A program made the position numbers and the translations under genes. Below are positions 52,727 through 60,945 of a stretch of DNA of 64,000 nt, piece by piece; the first letter of the stretch is position 1, and each line of letters begins with the position of its first letter. Below the pieces are notes generated by a model. It worked only from the letters and a program-made list of their open reading frames with translations, was not told the DNA's origin and made no database searches. This DNA is from Streptomyces sp. TRM70350 (lineage in GTDB: Bacteria > Actinomycetota > Actinomycetes > Streptomycetales > Streptomycetaceae). The DNA lies in assembly GCF_019219825.1 (NCBI RefSeq), contig NZ_JAHUXH010000021.1, forward strand, positions 62,001 through 126,000, read 5' to 3'.

Positions 52727-53329
52727 TCAGCCGCCCGTGACCTCGGTCGACGGCGGTTCGACCTGGCCCGGGCGGGCGCGGACGTCGTCCGTGCACTCGT
52801 AGCTACGGGGCGGCGCGGCACCGGGGCCGCCGAGGATCACCGAGCCGTCGCCCTCGGCGGCCGCCGAGTCCGAGAACGTACAGACGATCTGGGCGAGCGC
52901 GTACGAGGTGAGGTCCTCGGGGGCGGTCGTCAGCCGCAGCGTGTCCTCCGGGTCCCGCGGACCCGGCCCGCTCACCGTCATGCCGCCGGGCACGTCCGTG
53001 GAGTACCCGGCCTGCCGCTCGGCCGCCGACGGCGTCCTGGCGAGCTCGTCCAGCAGGCCCTGGGCGAGCGGCACGCGCCGCTCGGAGTCCTCCGTGCCCT
53101 GGGGCACCCGCACGGCCCGGTCGACGGTGACCAGCGACGCACCGCACAGCAGGAACACCTGTACGGGCATCCCGGGCGAGGACTGCGTGCTGATGCGCTG
53201 CCCGGCGAGCGAACAGTGCGCCCGCGACGGCGCCGGACCGAAGTCGGTCGGCACCTCGGTGGCCCGGATGCCGCAGCCGGCGAGCAGCGCGGCGAACACC
53301 GGGATCGCCAGCAGACGAGCCCTCCTCAC
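52727..53329 (-). CDS. Lipoprotein of the AfsQ operon
   Basis: A 200-aa protein; GTG 53329 overlaps the sensor kinase stop (GTGA). The signal has a perfect lipobox (AALLAGC), so it is predicted to be lipid-anchored outside. The mature part has several Cys (HCSLAGQRIS; VFLLCGASLV; IVCTFSDSA; YECTDDVR), which could form two disulphides. No family is recognised. Translational coupling to the kinase suggests it modulates signal sensing, as lipoproteins do in the CseA and LpqB systems; that is inference. Confidence 0.82.
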   Translation of the reverse strand: MRRARLLAIPVFAALLAGCGIRATEVPTDFGPAPSRAHCSLAGQRISTQSSPGMPVQVFLLCGASLVTVDRAVRVPQGTEDSERRVPLAQGLLDELARTPSAAERQAGYSTDVPGGMTVSGPGPRDPEDTLRLTTAPEDLTSYALAQIVCTFSDSAAAEGDGSVILGGPGAAPPRSYECTDDVRARPGQVEPPSTEVTGG

Positions 53330-54891
53330 GAGTCCCCCTTCTTCGAGCGCTTCTCCTCCGCCGCCCGCACCATGTCCGACGCGTCCCGCGGCAGCCGCAG
53401 CGTGAACACCGCTCCGCCTTCGGGGGAGTTGGCGGCGGTGATGTCGCCGCCGTGGATGTGGGCGTTCTCCAGCGCGATGGACAGGCCGAGGCCGCTGCCC
53501 TCGGAGCGCGGGCGGGAGGCGCTGGCCTTGTAGAAGCGGTCGAAGACGTGCGGCAGTACGTCCTCGGGGATGCCGGGCCCGTGGTCGCGCACCTGGATGA
53601 CGACCTCGCTGTCCTCCTCGCGCACGGCCACCCGCACCGGCGAGCCGCCGTGCTTGAGCGCGTTGCCGATGAGATTGGCCAGTATGACGTCCAGCCGGCG
53701 CGGGTCGAGGCGGGCGTGGATGCCGCGCTCGGCGTCCAACTCGACGGCGTCCAGCCAGGCGCGGGCGTCGATGCAGGCGGTGATCTGGTCGGCTACGTCG
53801 ACGTCGTCCAGGACCAGCCGGGCGGTGCCCGCGTCGAAGCGGGTGACCTCCATCAGGTTCTCGACCAGGTCGTTCAGCCGCCGGGTCTCGCTCACCACCA
53901 GCCGTACCGCGGGCTCGATCATCGGGTCGATGCCGCCGCCCTCGGAGTCCAGCTCCTCCTCCAGCACCTCGGTCACGGCGGTGATCGCGGTGAGCGGCGT
54001 GCGCAGCTCATGGCTCATGTCGGCCACGAACCGCCGGGACGCCTCGTCCCGCGCGGCCATGTCCGCGACCCGTTTCTCCAGCGCCTCGGCGGCCTTGTTG
54101 AACGTCCGGGACAGATCGGCCAGTTCATCCGTCCCCGACACCCTGAGCCGGGTGTCCAGCTCGCCCTCCCCGAGCCGCCGCGCGGCGACCCCGAGGCGGT
54201 GCACGGGCTTCAGTACGGTCGTGGCGGCGGCCTGCGCGAGCAGCGCCGAACCGATCAGCGCCAGGCCGGTGGCGATGCCGAGCGACCAGGCCAGCGAGTT
54301 GAGGTCCTTGGCCTCCGGCTCCAGCGACTTGACCATGTAACCGGTCGGCCCGCCCCCGATCACCCGGGTCCCGGCCACCAGATACGGGGTGCCGTCGTCG
54401 ACGATCCGCTGCCAGTACAGGTGGTACGGCGACTTGTTGGCCGACGTGAGCGGCTGCCGCTTGTTCACGGCCGTACGCAGCGACTTCGGTACGTCGGCCA
54501 GCGCGAAGCCGTCGTTCAGGCCGCCGGAACTGCCGTACACCGCCTTGCCGCTCGCGTCCTCGGCGACCAGGAGCACGCTGAAGCGCTGGCTGCTGCTGGC
54601 CATCTGACCGGCGGTGCGCTGGAGTTCGTCCTGGGTGGGGTGGACGGGCAGGGCACCGGCGCGGTTCTTCATCTCCTGCTCGAAGTCGCGCAGCACCGCG
54701 TCCTGGGTGCGGGTGAGCACGGCCTCGCGGTTGAGCCAGTAGGCGATCCCGGACGCGGACACCGCGGCCGTCAGCGCCACCAGCCCGAACACGACGACAA
54801 GCCGCAACCGCAGACTGGTGAAGCGCAGCGTCGACAGAGCTCCCTTGCGTGCCGCGGCCCAGCCGCGGAAACCACCTTGCTGATCTGTCAC
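53326..54891 (-). CDS. afsQ2: Sensor histidine kinase AfsQ2
   Basis: A 521-aa protein; GTG 54891 overlaps the regulator stop. Layout: TM1 (~28-50), extracytoplasmic sensor (~55-195), TM2 (~203-222), HAMP (KPVHRLGVAARRLGEGELDT), dimerisation/phosphorylation domain with FVADMSHELRTPLTAI (phospho-His 294), and HATPase with NLIGNALKHGGSPV, DHGPGIPEDVLPHVFDRFYK and GSGLGLSIALENAHIHGG. Order lipoprotein-kinase-regulator with a divergent sigma gene is that of the S. coelicolor afsQ locus, where the system links nutrient conditions such as glutamate supply to antibiotic production. Confidence 0.88.
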   Translation of the reverse strand: MTDQQGGFRGWAAARKGALSTLRFTSLRLRLVVVFGLVALTAAVSASGIAYWLNREAVLTRTQDAVLRDFEQEMKNRAGALPVHPTQDELQRTAGQMASSSQRFSVLLVAEDASGKAVYGSSGGLNDGFALADVPKSLRTAVNKRQPLTSANKSPYHLYWQRIVDDGTPYLVAGTRVIGGGPTGYMVKSLEPEAKDLNSLAWSLGIATGLALIGSALLAQAAATTVLKPVHRLGVAARRLGEGELDTRLRVSGTDELADLSRTFNKAAEALEKRVADMAARDEASRRFVADMSHELRTPLTAITAVTEVLEEELDSEGGGIDPMIEPAVRLVVSETRRLNDLVENLMEVTRFDAGTARLVLDDVDVADQITACIDARAWLDAVELDAERGIHARLDPRRLDVILANLIGNALKHGGSPVRVAVREEDSEVVIQVRDHGPGIPEDVLPHVFDRFYKASASRPRSEGSGLGLSIALENAHIHGGDITAANSPEGGAVFTLRLPRDASDMVRAAEEKRSKKGDS

Positions 54892-55565
54892 TGAGGCGGA
54901 TCCAGCCGGTAGCCGACACCCCGCACCGTACGGATCAGCGTCGGGGACGACGGCACGTCCTCGACCTTGGCGCGCAGCCGCTGGACGCAGGCGTCCACGA
55001 GCCGGGAGTCACCGAGGTAGTCGTGCTCCCACACCAGCCGCAGCAGCTGCTGCCGGGACAGCGCCTGGCCCGGCCGCCGGCTCAGCTCCAGCAGCAGCCG
55101 CAGCTCGGTCGGGGTGAGCTGCAGGTCCTCGCCGTTCTTCGTCACGGTCATCGCCGCGCGGTCGATGACGAGGCTGCCGAAGGTCGCCGCGTCGTTCGCC
55201 TCCCGCTCGCCGCGCCGCAGCACGGCCCGGATCCGCGCGTCCAGCACCCGCCCCTGCACCGGCTTGACGACATAGTCGTCGGCCCCGGACTCAAGCCCGA
55301 CCACGACGTCGATGTCGTCGCTGCGGGCGGTCAGCAGGATGATCGGCAGCTGGTCCGTGCGCCGGATGCGTCGGCACACCTCGAACCCGTCGATGCCGGG
55401 CAGCATCACATCCAGCACGATCAGATCGGGCCGCTGCTCACGCAGCAGCTTCAGACCGTCCTCACCGCTGGCAGCGGTCGCCACGCGGTGTCCCTGGCGC
55501 GTCAGTGAGAGCTCCAGGGCCGTGCGGATGGCGTCGTCGTCCTCGATCAGCAACAGGGAAGGCAC
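54888..55565 (-). CDS. afsQ1: Response regulator AfsQ1
   Basis: A 225-aa protein from GTG 55565, the length I recall for AfsQ1. Receiver domain: LLLIEDDDAIRTALELSL, phosphoacceptor Asp52 in DLIVLDVMLPGIDGFEV, and Lys in DDYVVKPVQGRVL. OmpR/PhoB-type winged helix: LQLTPTELRLLLELSRRPGQ and DACVQRLRAKVEDVPS, ending IRTVRGVGYRLD. It binds GTnAC-n6-GTnAC repeats; one such repeat is present at 55685-55700 between this gene and sigQ. Confidence 0.92.
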   Translation of the reverse strand: MPSLLLIEDDDAIRTALELSLTRQGHRVATAASGEDGLKLLREQRPDLIVLDVMLPGIDGFEVCRRIRRTDQLPIILLTARSDDIDVVVGLESGADDYVVKPVQGRVLDARIRAVLRRGEREANDAATFGSLVIDRAAMTVTKNGEDLQLTPTELRLLLELSRRPGQALSRQQLLRLVWEHDYLGDSRLVDACVQRLRAKVEDVPSSPTLIRTVRGVGYRLDPPQ

Positions 55566-55684
55566 GCGCTCATTCTGGCCCATGGCGGGTCGGCGTTTCG
55601 ACACTCGGGCGGCCGCGTAGCCGTACCGCTCTTCTCCGTGACCGCGCTGTGGGTGTTCTGCGAACGACCCACGACCCGTCCCCT

Positions 55685-55700
55685 GTGACAGGTCTGTGAC
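55685..55700. promoter_or_regulatory. AfsQ1 binding box
   Basis: GTGAC-AGGTCT-GTGAC matches exactly the published AfsQ1 consensus of two GTnAC repeats with a 6-bp gap. It lies 120 bp upstream of afsQ1 and 108 bp upstream of sigQ, so it could serve either. Confidence 0.8.
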
Positions 55701-55807
55701 AGTCGGCGGACACGGCCATGAAGTGCGCTCGGCAAGCTTTTCGGCACAGGCAAGGAAGCAGGACGAGCAAGGCCGAACACCGGTAAGTCCACGACGGGGG
55801 GCGCGAG

Positions 55808-56551
55808 ATGAACACGCTGCACGGCACCAGCACCAGCGCAGTGGTCACGCGTCTGCACGACGTGAACGGGGGGCGGGGTTCCGAGAAGTCCGGTGCCGTG
55901 AGCGGGCGGGGGTGCGCTCGCGGCGCCGGGCGTCAGCACACCGCGTACATGACGGTGGTTGACGGTTTCACGGGGGAAACGCACGGGGGAGCCGCGTACA
56001 GGGAGGAATCGGGGGAGAGGCGCTCGCTGACCGAGGCGGAGTTCACCGCCTACGTCCAGGAACGCCGCGCCTCCCTGTACGCCACCGCCTACCACCTCAC
56101 CGGTGACCGCTTCGAGGCCGAGGACCTCCTGCAGAGCGCCCTGTTCTCGACGTACAAGGCGTGGGACCGGATCAGTGACAAGGCGGCGGTCGGCGGATAC
56201 CTCCGCCGCACCATGACCAACCTGCACATCAGCGCCTGGCGGCGCCGCAAGCTCAACGAGTACCCGACCGAGGAACTGCCGGAGACGCCCGGCGACACGG
56301 ACGCGATGCGCGGCACCGAGCTGCGCGCGGTCCTGTGGCAGGCGCTGGCCCGGCTGCCCGAACTCCAGCGCACCATGCTGGTCCTGCGCTACTACGAGGG
56401 CCGCACGGACCCGGAGATCGCGGAGATCCTCGACATCAGTGTCGGCACGGTGAAGTCCAGCATCTGGCGGTCCCTCCGCCGGCTGCGCGAGGACGAGGTC
56501 CTCAGCTTCGGCCGTGACGAGCAGCACGCCTTCGGGGAGCTTGTCGCCTGA
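55808..56551 (+). CDS. sigQ: ECF-type sigma factor SigQ
   Basis: A 247-aa protein if started at ATG 55808 (after GGGGGGCGCGAG); the first ~75 residues precede the sigma fold and a later start near 55949 is possible. Region 2: LYATAYHLTGDRFEAEDLLQ and GGYLRRTMTNLHISAWRRRK; region 4: LPELQRTMLVLRYYEGRTDP with AEILDISVGTVKSSIWRSLR. It belongs to the SigE/SACE1788 type. Divergent from afsQ1 with an AfsQ1 box between, which agrees with the known control of sigQ by AfsQ1. Confidence 0.88.
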   Translation: MNTLHGTSTSAVVTRLHDVNGGRGSEKSGAVSGRGCARGAGRQHTAYMTVVDGFTGETHGGAAYREESGERRSLTEAEFTAYVQERRASLYATAYHLTGDRFEAEDLLQSALFSTYKAWDRISDKAAVGGYLRRTMTNLHISAWRRRKLNEYPTEELPETPGDTDAMRGTELRAVLWQALARLPELQRTMLVLRYYEGRTDPEIAEILDISVGTVKSSIWRSLRRLREDEVLSFGRDEQHAFGELVA

Positions 56552-56565
56552 AGGCCGGGCCCCAC

Positions 56566-56660
56566 GGGGAGTACCGGGGGGTACGGGGCCGGGGGGGGGA
56601 TCACGGGGGAAGCACGGCGGGGGACACGGGGGATGCGGGGCTGGAGGGCCGGGGGGTCCG
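56566..56660 (+). other. G-tract-rich, potential G-quadruplex, downstream of sigQ
   Basis: Positions 56566-56599 contain G4, G6, G4 and G9 runs separated by 6, 3 and 2 bases; more G4-G5 runs follow to about 56660. All are on the sigQ sense strand, in the convergent gap between sigQ and the kinase gene. Confidence 0.6.
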
Positions 56661-56696
56661 TCCAGTCCCGCCTTCGTGTGTGCCCTACGGCCTGCT

Positions 56697-57341
56697 TCAG
56701 CGGCTCTGCGCCGCCGTACGCGCCGTCGTGCAGTGGCCCGCCGCCGCGGCGGCCAGGCGGCCCATCGCCTCGTCGCGGTCGCAGGCGTACGCGCCGAGCG
56801 CGGTCTGGCGGGTGATGATGGAGCGCTCGGCGCGCATCAGGCGCCAGCCGCGGCGCAGCAGGAACGGCACCGACTTGCGGCCCTCCCTCAGGTCGCGCAG
56901 GAAGCGGCGGCGGAAGGTGCGCACCGGGCCGCGGCTCAGGCACAGCGCGTCGGCCAGCACGCCCACCTCACGGCAGCGGCTCACGATCTCGGCGGCGAAG
57001 ATGCCCTCCGCGATGAACAGCGGGGTCCGCCCGATGTCGAGGGTCTCGGCGCCGGTGCGGGCGCTGAGCGCGATGTCGTAGACGGGGATGTCCGTACGGC
57101 CCGTGCGGCACAGTTCCTCGATCGCGGTGACCGCCGCGTCCGCGTCCCACGAGGCCGGGTGGTCCCAGTCGATGTCGGAGCTGCCGGTGACCAGCGGCAG
57201 CGTCGGGTCGGTGCCCTCTTTGTAGAAGTCGTCGAGCCGCAGGACCGGCAGGCCGGAGCGGGCGGAGAGGAGGGACTTGCCGGAGCCGGACGGGCCGCAC
57301 AGCAGCACGACCCGGGTGGATATGGGCGGATGGGAACCCAA
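56697..57341 (-). CDS. Uridine kinase-like P-loop kinase
   Basis: A 214-aa protein; TTG 57341 is the start, with GAAGGA at normal spacing. Walker A is VVLLCGPSGSGKSLLSA at the N-terminus, then LPVLRLDDFYKEGTDP (the DDFY substrate motif of uridine kinases), DWDHPASWDADA, and PLFIAEGIFAAEIVSRCREV, then RRFLRDLREGRKS. It fits ATP-dependent phosphorylation of uridine or cytidine, a plausible salvage step beside the nucleoside genes, though no shared operator is seen. Convergent with sigQ. Confidence 0.83.
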   Translation of the reverse strand: MGSHPPISTRVVLLCGPSGSGKSLLSARSGLPVLRLDDFYKEGTDPTLPLVTGSSDIDWDHPASWDADAAVTAIEELCRTGRTDIPVYDIALSARTGAETLDIGRTPLFIAEGIFAAEIVSRCREVGVLADALCLSRGPVRTFRRRFLRDLREGRKSVPFLLRRGWRLMRAERSIITRQTALGAYACDRDEAMGRLAAAAAGHCTTARTAAQSR

Positions 57342-57512
57342 TGTGTTGTCCTTCTCACCTGCGGTCTCGGGGCGGTGCGGGCGAGGCTCTCGCCCGCGGG
57401 CATCGGGCCATTATCCCTGCCGCCGCGCGGCGCCGGGAGCGTGCGTCGAGTCGTTGCCCGGGGCTTCATAGGATGCGGGCAGTCGACGTACGACGAGGAG
57501 CGGCCGACCATC

Positions 57513-58892
57513 GTGGACACCGATCGTCTCGCCCAGCAGCTGTCTGCCGCGGTCGGCCCGGACCATGTGCTGGGCGACCCCGCGCTGTGTGCCTCGTACG
57601 AGACCGACTTCACCGGCCGTTACCGCGGCCGGGCCCGGCTGGTGGTGCGGCCCGCCGACACCGCGCAGGTGGCTCAGGTGCTGCGGTGCTGCCACGCGGC
57701 CGGTGTGCCGGTGGTGGCGCAGGGCGGCAACACGGGGCTGGTCGGCGGGTCGGTGCCCACGCCGGACGGCGGTGAGATCGTGCTGTCGCTGCGGCGGCTG
57801 GTCGGTGTCGGGGCGGTCGACACGGCCGTGGGGCGGGTGACCGTGGGCGCCGGTGTGGTGCTGTCCGACCTGCACCGTCAGGTCGCCGCGCACGGGCTGC
57901 AGTTCGGTGTCGATCTGGCCGCCCGGGACTCCGCGACGCTCGGCGGGATGATCGCGACCAACGCGGGCGGCGAGCGGGTCGTGCGGTACGGCACCACCCG
58001 GGCCAACGTGGTCGGGGTGGAGGCCGTGCTGGCCGACGGCACCGTGCTGGACCGGCTGGCCGGGCTGCCCAAGGACAACACCGGATACGACCTGACCAAC
58101 CTGCTGATCGGCAGCGAGGGGACGCTGTCCGTGGTGACGCGGGCCCGGTTGCGGCTGGTGCCGCGGCTGCCGGAACGGGTGACCGCGCTGGTGGGGCTCG
58201 ACTCGCTGCAGGCGGCGCTCGATCTGGTGGCGCGGCTGCGGGTGCTGGACTCGCTGGAGCTGGCCGAGTTCTTCATGGCCGAGGGGCTGGCGCTGGTGCG
58301 GGAGGCGAGCGGGCTGCCCGCTCCCTTCCGTACCGCGTATCCGGTGTATCTGCTGGTGGAGTGCGCGGGGCGGCGTGATCCGGCCGAGGAGCTGGCCGGC
58401 GTACTCGGCACGGCGCGGCCGGGGGAGACGGCGGTGGCACTGGCGGATGCCGACCGGCGGCGGCTGGCCGCCTATCGGGAGCGGCACACCGAGTCGATCA
58501 ACGCGGTGGGGGTTCCGCTGAAGCTGGACGTGACCGTGCCTCCGGCGGAGCTGCCCGGCTTCGTCGCCGATCTGCCCCGCGTGCTGGCGGGGCGGGGGCG
58601 GCCGTATCTCTTCGGGCACCTCGCGGAGGGCAACCTGCACATCAACCTGCTTCGGGTGGCGGCGGCGGACGAGGAGGCGGTCACCGGCGCGGTGCTGGAG
58701 CGGGTGGCGGCCGTGGGCGGGAGCATCAGCGCCGAGCACGGGGTGGGGCGGGCCAAGGCGCGTTATCTGCACCTGAGCCGGTCGGATGCGGAGATCGCGG
58801 TGATGCGGTCGGTGAAGGCGGCGCTGGATCCGGCGGGGTTGCTCAATCCGGGGGTGGTGCTGGCCGGGGACACCGGGCGGCCCCGTCTGTAA
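57513..58892 (+). CDS. FAD-linked oxidase, D-lactate/glycolate dehydrogenase type
   Basis: A 459-aa protein; GTG 57513 lies 12 bp after GAGGAG. The PCMH FAD-binding domain has VVAQGGNTGLVGGSVPTPDG, LAARDSATLGGMIATNAGGE and DNTGYDLTNLLIGSEGTLSV. The FAD-oxidase C domain ends with GHLAEGNLHINLLR, ISAEHGVGRAKARYL and ALDPAGLLNPGVVL, including the substrate-site His residues. It probably oxidises a 2-hydroxy acid such as D-lactate or D-2-hydroxyglutarate and passes electrons onward. Single gene. Confidence 0.9.
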   Translation: MDTDRLAQQLSAAVGPDHVLGDPALCASYETDFTGRYRGRARLVVRPADTAQVAQVLRCCHAAGVPVVAQGGNTGLVGGSVPTPDGGEIVLSLRRLVGVGAVDTAVGRVTVGAGVVLSDLHRQVAAHGLQFGVDLAARDSATLGGMIATNAGGERVVRYGTTRANVVGVEAVLADGTVLDRLAGLPKDNTGYDLTNLLIGSEGTLSVVTRARLRLVPRLPERVTALVGLDSLQAALDLVARLRVLDSLELAEFFMAEGLALVREASGLPAPFRTAYPVYLLVECAGRRDPAEELAGVLGTARPGETAVALADADRRRLAAYRERHTESINAVGVPLKLDVTVPPAELPGFVADLPRVLAGRGRPYLFGHLAEGNLHINLLRVAAADEEAVTGAVLERVAAVGGSISAEHGVGRAKARYLHLSRSDAEIAVMRSVKAALDPAGLLNPGVVLAGDTGRPRL

Positions 58893-58902
58893 GGGGCGCC
58901 AG

Positions 58903-59172
58903 TCACTCTCCGGGCTGCGGTGGGGCCGCGGCCGACGTCGCGGCTGTCACTTGATCAGCGGCCTCCTCCCCGGCCTCCCACCGCAACAGATCCCCCGGCT
59001 GGCACTCCAGCACCTCGCACAGCGCGGCGAGCGTCGAGAACCGCACGGCCTTGGCGCGGCCGTTCTTGAGCACGGCCAGGTTGGCGGGCGTGATCCCGAC
59101 GCGTTCCGCGAGTTCGCCCACGGACATCTTCCGCTTGGCCAGCATCACGTCGATGTCGACGGCGATCGGCAT
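58903..59172 (-). CDS. XRE family transcriptional regulator
   Basis: An 89-aa protein; ATG 59172 overlaps the stop of the DUF2975 gene (TGATG). Compact Cro/CI HTH: VDIDVMLAKRKMSVGELAER, then GITPANLAVLKNGRAKAVRF and LAALCEVLECQPGDLLRW. This is the YozG-like regulator that usually accompanies DUF2975 membrane proteins. It probably binds the CGATAG repeats at 59691-59718 and controls its own operon; that is inferred from position. Confidence 0.9.
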   Translation of the reverse strand: MPIAVDIDVMLAKRKMSVGELAERVGITPANLAVLKNGRAKAVRFSTLAALCEVLECQPGDLLRWEAGEEAADQVTAATSAAAPPQPGE

Positions 59173-59669
59173 CAGATCACCCCCTTCAACTCGGCCTCCA
59201 TCCGCGCCGCCTCGACGTCCCGCGCCACGGCCTGCGCGAGCAGCATCCGCAGCACCAGCACGATGAGCGCAACGCCCAGCACGGCGACGACGACCCCGCC
59301 GATGAGCAGAACGACGCCCGGCGCGACGGCCTCACCCGGCGCGAGCATGTACCCGAACGCGCTCAGGAGAGCGGCGGCCGCGCCGATCGCCCAGATCACG
59401 ACATCCACGTACCGAAAGGCCGCGTGCGAGAACAGGGTGCCCTTGCGAACCATGGTCACCAGCCGCCACACACAGACGAGTACGACCTGCACGGTGACCA
59501 CACCCAGGATCAGCACGACGAGATACGCGGCCCGCGGATACGCCAGTTCCGAGCCGCCCTCCTCCAGATCGGCCCCCATCAACGGCACCATCACGGCCTG
59601 CACGAACAGGGACCCCGCCAGCAACACCACGAGCACGATCCGCAAAGCAAGCGTCGTCAGCTGCCCCAT
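59172..59669 (-). CDS. DUF2975 membrane protein
   Basis: A 165-aa protein; ATG 59669 follows AAGGAGGG. Four membrane segments: ALRIVLVVLLAGSLFVQAV, LVVLILGVVTVQVVLVCVW, YVDVVIWAIGAAAALLSAFG and PGVVLLIGGVVVAVLGVALI, with ending LLAQAVARDVEAARMEAELK. This family is almost always paired with the small XRE regulator that follows here. Its function is unknown; a sensing role for the regulator or a target of it are both possible. Confidence 0.88.
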   Translation of the reverse strand: MGQLTTLALRIVLVVLLAGSLFVQAVMVPLMGADLEEGGSELAYPRAAYLVVLILGVVTVQVVLVCVWRLVTMVRKGTLFSHAAFRYVDVVIWAIGAAAALLSAFGYMLAPGEAVAPGVVLLIGGVVVAVLGVALIVLVLRMLLAQAVARDVEAARMEAELKGVI

Positions 59670-59690
59670 TGACCCTCCTTCACTCGATGT

Positions 59691-59718
59691 ACGATAGAAA
59701 TCTATCGTTTCTCGATAG
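59691..59718. promoter_or_regulatory. CGATAG inverted/direct repeats in a divergent promoter
   Basis: Three half-sites: ACGATAG (59691-59697), CTATCGT (59702-59708) and CGATAG (59713-59718). The first two form one dyad, the last two another. They sit in the 59-bp gap between the DUF2975/XRE operon and the methyltransferase gene, in an unusually A/T-rich stretch. Confidence 0.6.
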
Positions 59719-59728
59719 GTGAAGGCAA

Positions 59729-60394
59729 GTGTCGCGCCTCTCGTCCCCGCATGCGCCAACCGCAACCGCGTGCTTGGATGCGGACGTGGAGAGCTTCACC
59801 CGGCGGCTCCTGACCAGCTGCTTCGGGCGGCCCAGCGGCCTGCTCGGCCGTCTCGGCGGCCGACTCATGGCCCACGGCAACGCGGCCACCGAACGCCACG
59901 CCGTCGCCCTCGCCGCACCCGCCGAACAGGACGTCGTCCTGGTCATCGGCCCAGGCCCCGGCGTCGGCCTCGCAGCCGCCGCCGAACGCTCGGCCCACGT
60001 CATCGGCATCGACCCCTCCGAGGTGATGCGTGCCATGGCCCGCCGCCGCTGCGCCCCGCTGATCACACGCGGCCGCCTCCGCCTCAGCCCCGGCACCGCC
60101 GCCCGCACCGGTCAGCCCGACGCCTCCGTCGACGTGGTGATCTCCGTCAACAACCTCCAGCTCTGGCCCGATCTCCGCGCCGCCCTCGCCGAACTCCACC
60201 GCGTCCTGCGCCCCGGCGGCCGCCTCCTCCTCTCCGCCCACGAGAAGTGGCTCCCCACCGACCTCCCCACCCTCGCGGCCACGGTCCGAGCAGCGGGCTT
60301 CGCCTCCGTCCACACCTGGACGTGGGACCCCCCGACCCGCCTGGCGTCGACGGCAGCGCTGCTGAGCGCGGTGCGCACCCAGGAACTCACCTAG
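59729..60394 (+). CDS. Class I SAM-dependent methyltransferase
   Basis: A 221-aa protein, GTG 59729 after GAAGGC. Motif I DVVLVIGPGPGVGLAAAAER (~70-90), then HVIGIDPSEVMRAMARRRCA, VDVVISVNNLQLWPDL and VLRPGGRLLLSAHEKW. UbiE/Methyltransf_11-type fold for a small substrate. It is divergent from the XRE/DUF2975 operon and shares its operator region, so it may belong to the same regulon. Substrate unknown. Confidence 0.85.
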   Translation: MSRLSSPHAPTATACLDADVESFTRRLLTSCFGRPSGLLGRLGGRLMAHGNAATERHAVALAAPAEQDVVLVIGPGPGVGLAAAAERSAHVIGIDPSEVMRAMARRRCAPLITRGRLRLSPGTAARTGQPDASVDVVISVNNLQLWPDLRAALAELHRVLRPGGRLLLSAHEKWLPTDLPTLAATVRAAGFASVHTWTWDPPTRLASTAALLSAVRTQELT

Positions 60395-60404
60395 GAACTT
60401 CGGA

Positions 60405-60563
60405 GCACCGGTCGCAGCCACAGGGGCCATCAAGCTGACGGCCGGCACCGCGGTCATCGTGCCGCGCGGGCGTCGGCACCGCATCGCGTTGGACACCGTC
60501 AGCGACATCATGTCCGTCACCCTCCTCCGCGGCAGCCGTCGGGAGAAGCGGACCGAAGCGTAG
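60405..60563 (+). pseudogene. C-terminal remnant of a cupin-domain gene
   Basis: The frame ending at TAG 60561-60563 reads GAIKLTAGTAVIVPRGRRHR then IALDTVSDIMSVTLLRGSRR. The PRG-RHR and MSVTLLRGSR pattern is typical of the end of small cupin proteins in Streptomyces. The N-terminal strands are missing and no start codon with a ribosome site exists, so this is a relic abutting the methyltransferase gene. Confidence 0.6.
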
Positions 60564-60698
60564 GGCCTCCGGCGGATCAGGTGGGAGGAAAACCGGGAGT
60601 AGTGCATCTCCTCCGGTGGGTTGGCCCCATGGCTTCCCGGCCTTCGGGGCCGGCCCTCCCCCTGACAGCCGCACCCTCCCACCAGGTCGTACGCCGGG

Positions 60699-60936
60699 GC
60701 AGGGCCGGGCTTTGGCCAGCGGGCCGTCGGTCATCGCGCGGAGCCGTGACGCCTGTGCAGGCCGGGTTTCGTTCAGCGGGCCGTCGGTCATCGCGCGGAG
60801 CCGTGACGCCCGTGCAGGGCCGGGTTTCGTTCAGCGGGCCGTCGGTCATCGCGCCGAGCCGTGACGCCTGTGCAGGCCGGGTTTCGGCCAGCGGGCCGAG
60901 CCGTGACGCCCGTGCAGGACCGGGCCTCGTCCAGCC
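60699..60936. repeat. 57/58-bp minisatellite, three full units and partial copies
   Basis: Units start at 60721, 60778 and 60836, each opening GGGCCGTCGGTCATCGCGC and ending GTTTCG followed by TTCAGC or GCCAGC. A shortened fourth copy (60893-60935) lacks about 15 bp, and a partial copy precedes at 60699. Each unit contains GCCGTGACGCC-GTGCAGG. The array lies between the cupin relic and the 3' end of the PH-domain gene; apparent reading frames across it are an effect of the repeat. Confidence 0.85.
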
Positions 60937-60945
60937 GTCCGCCCG

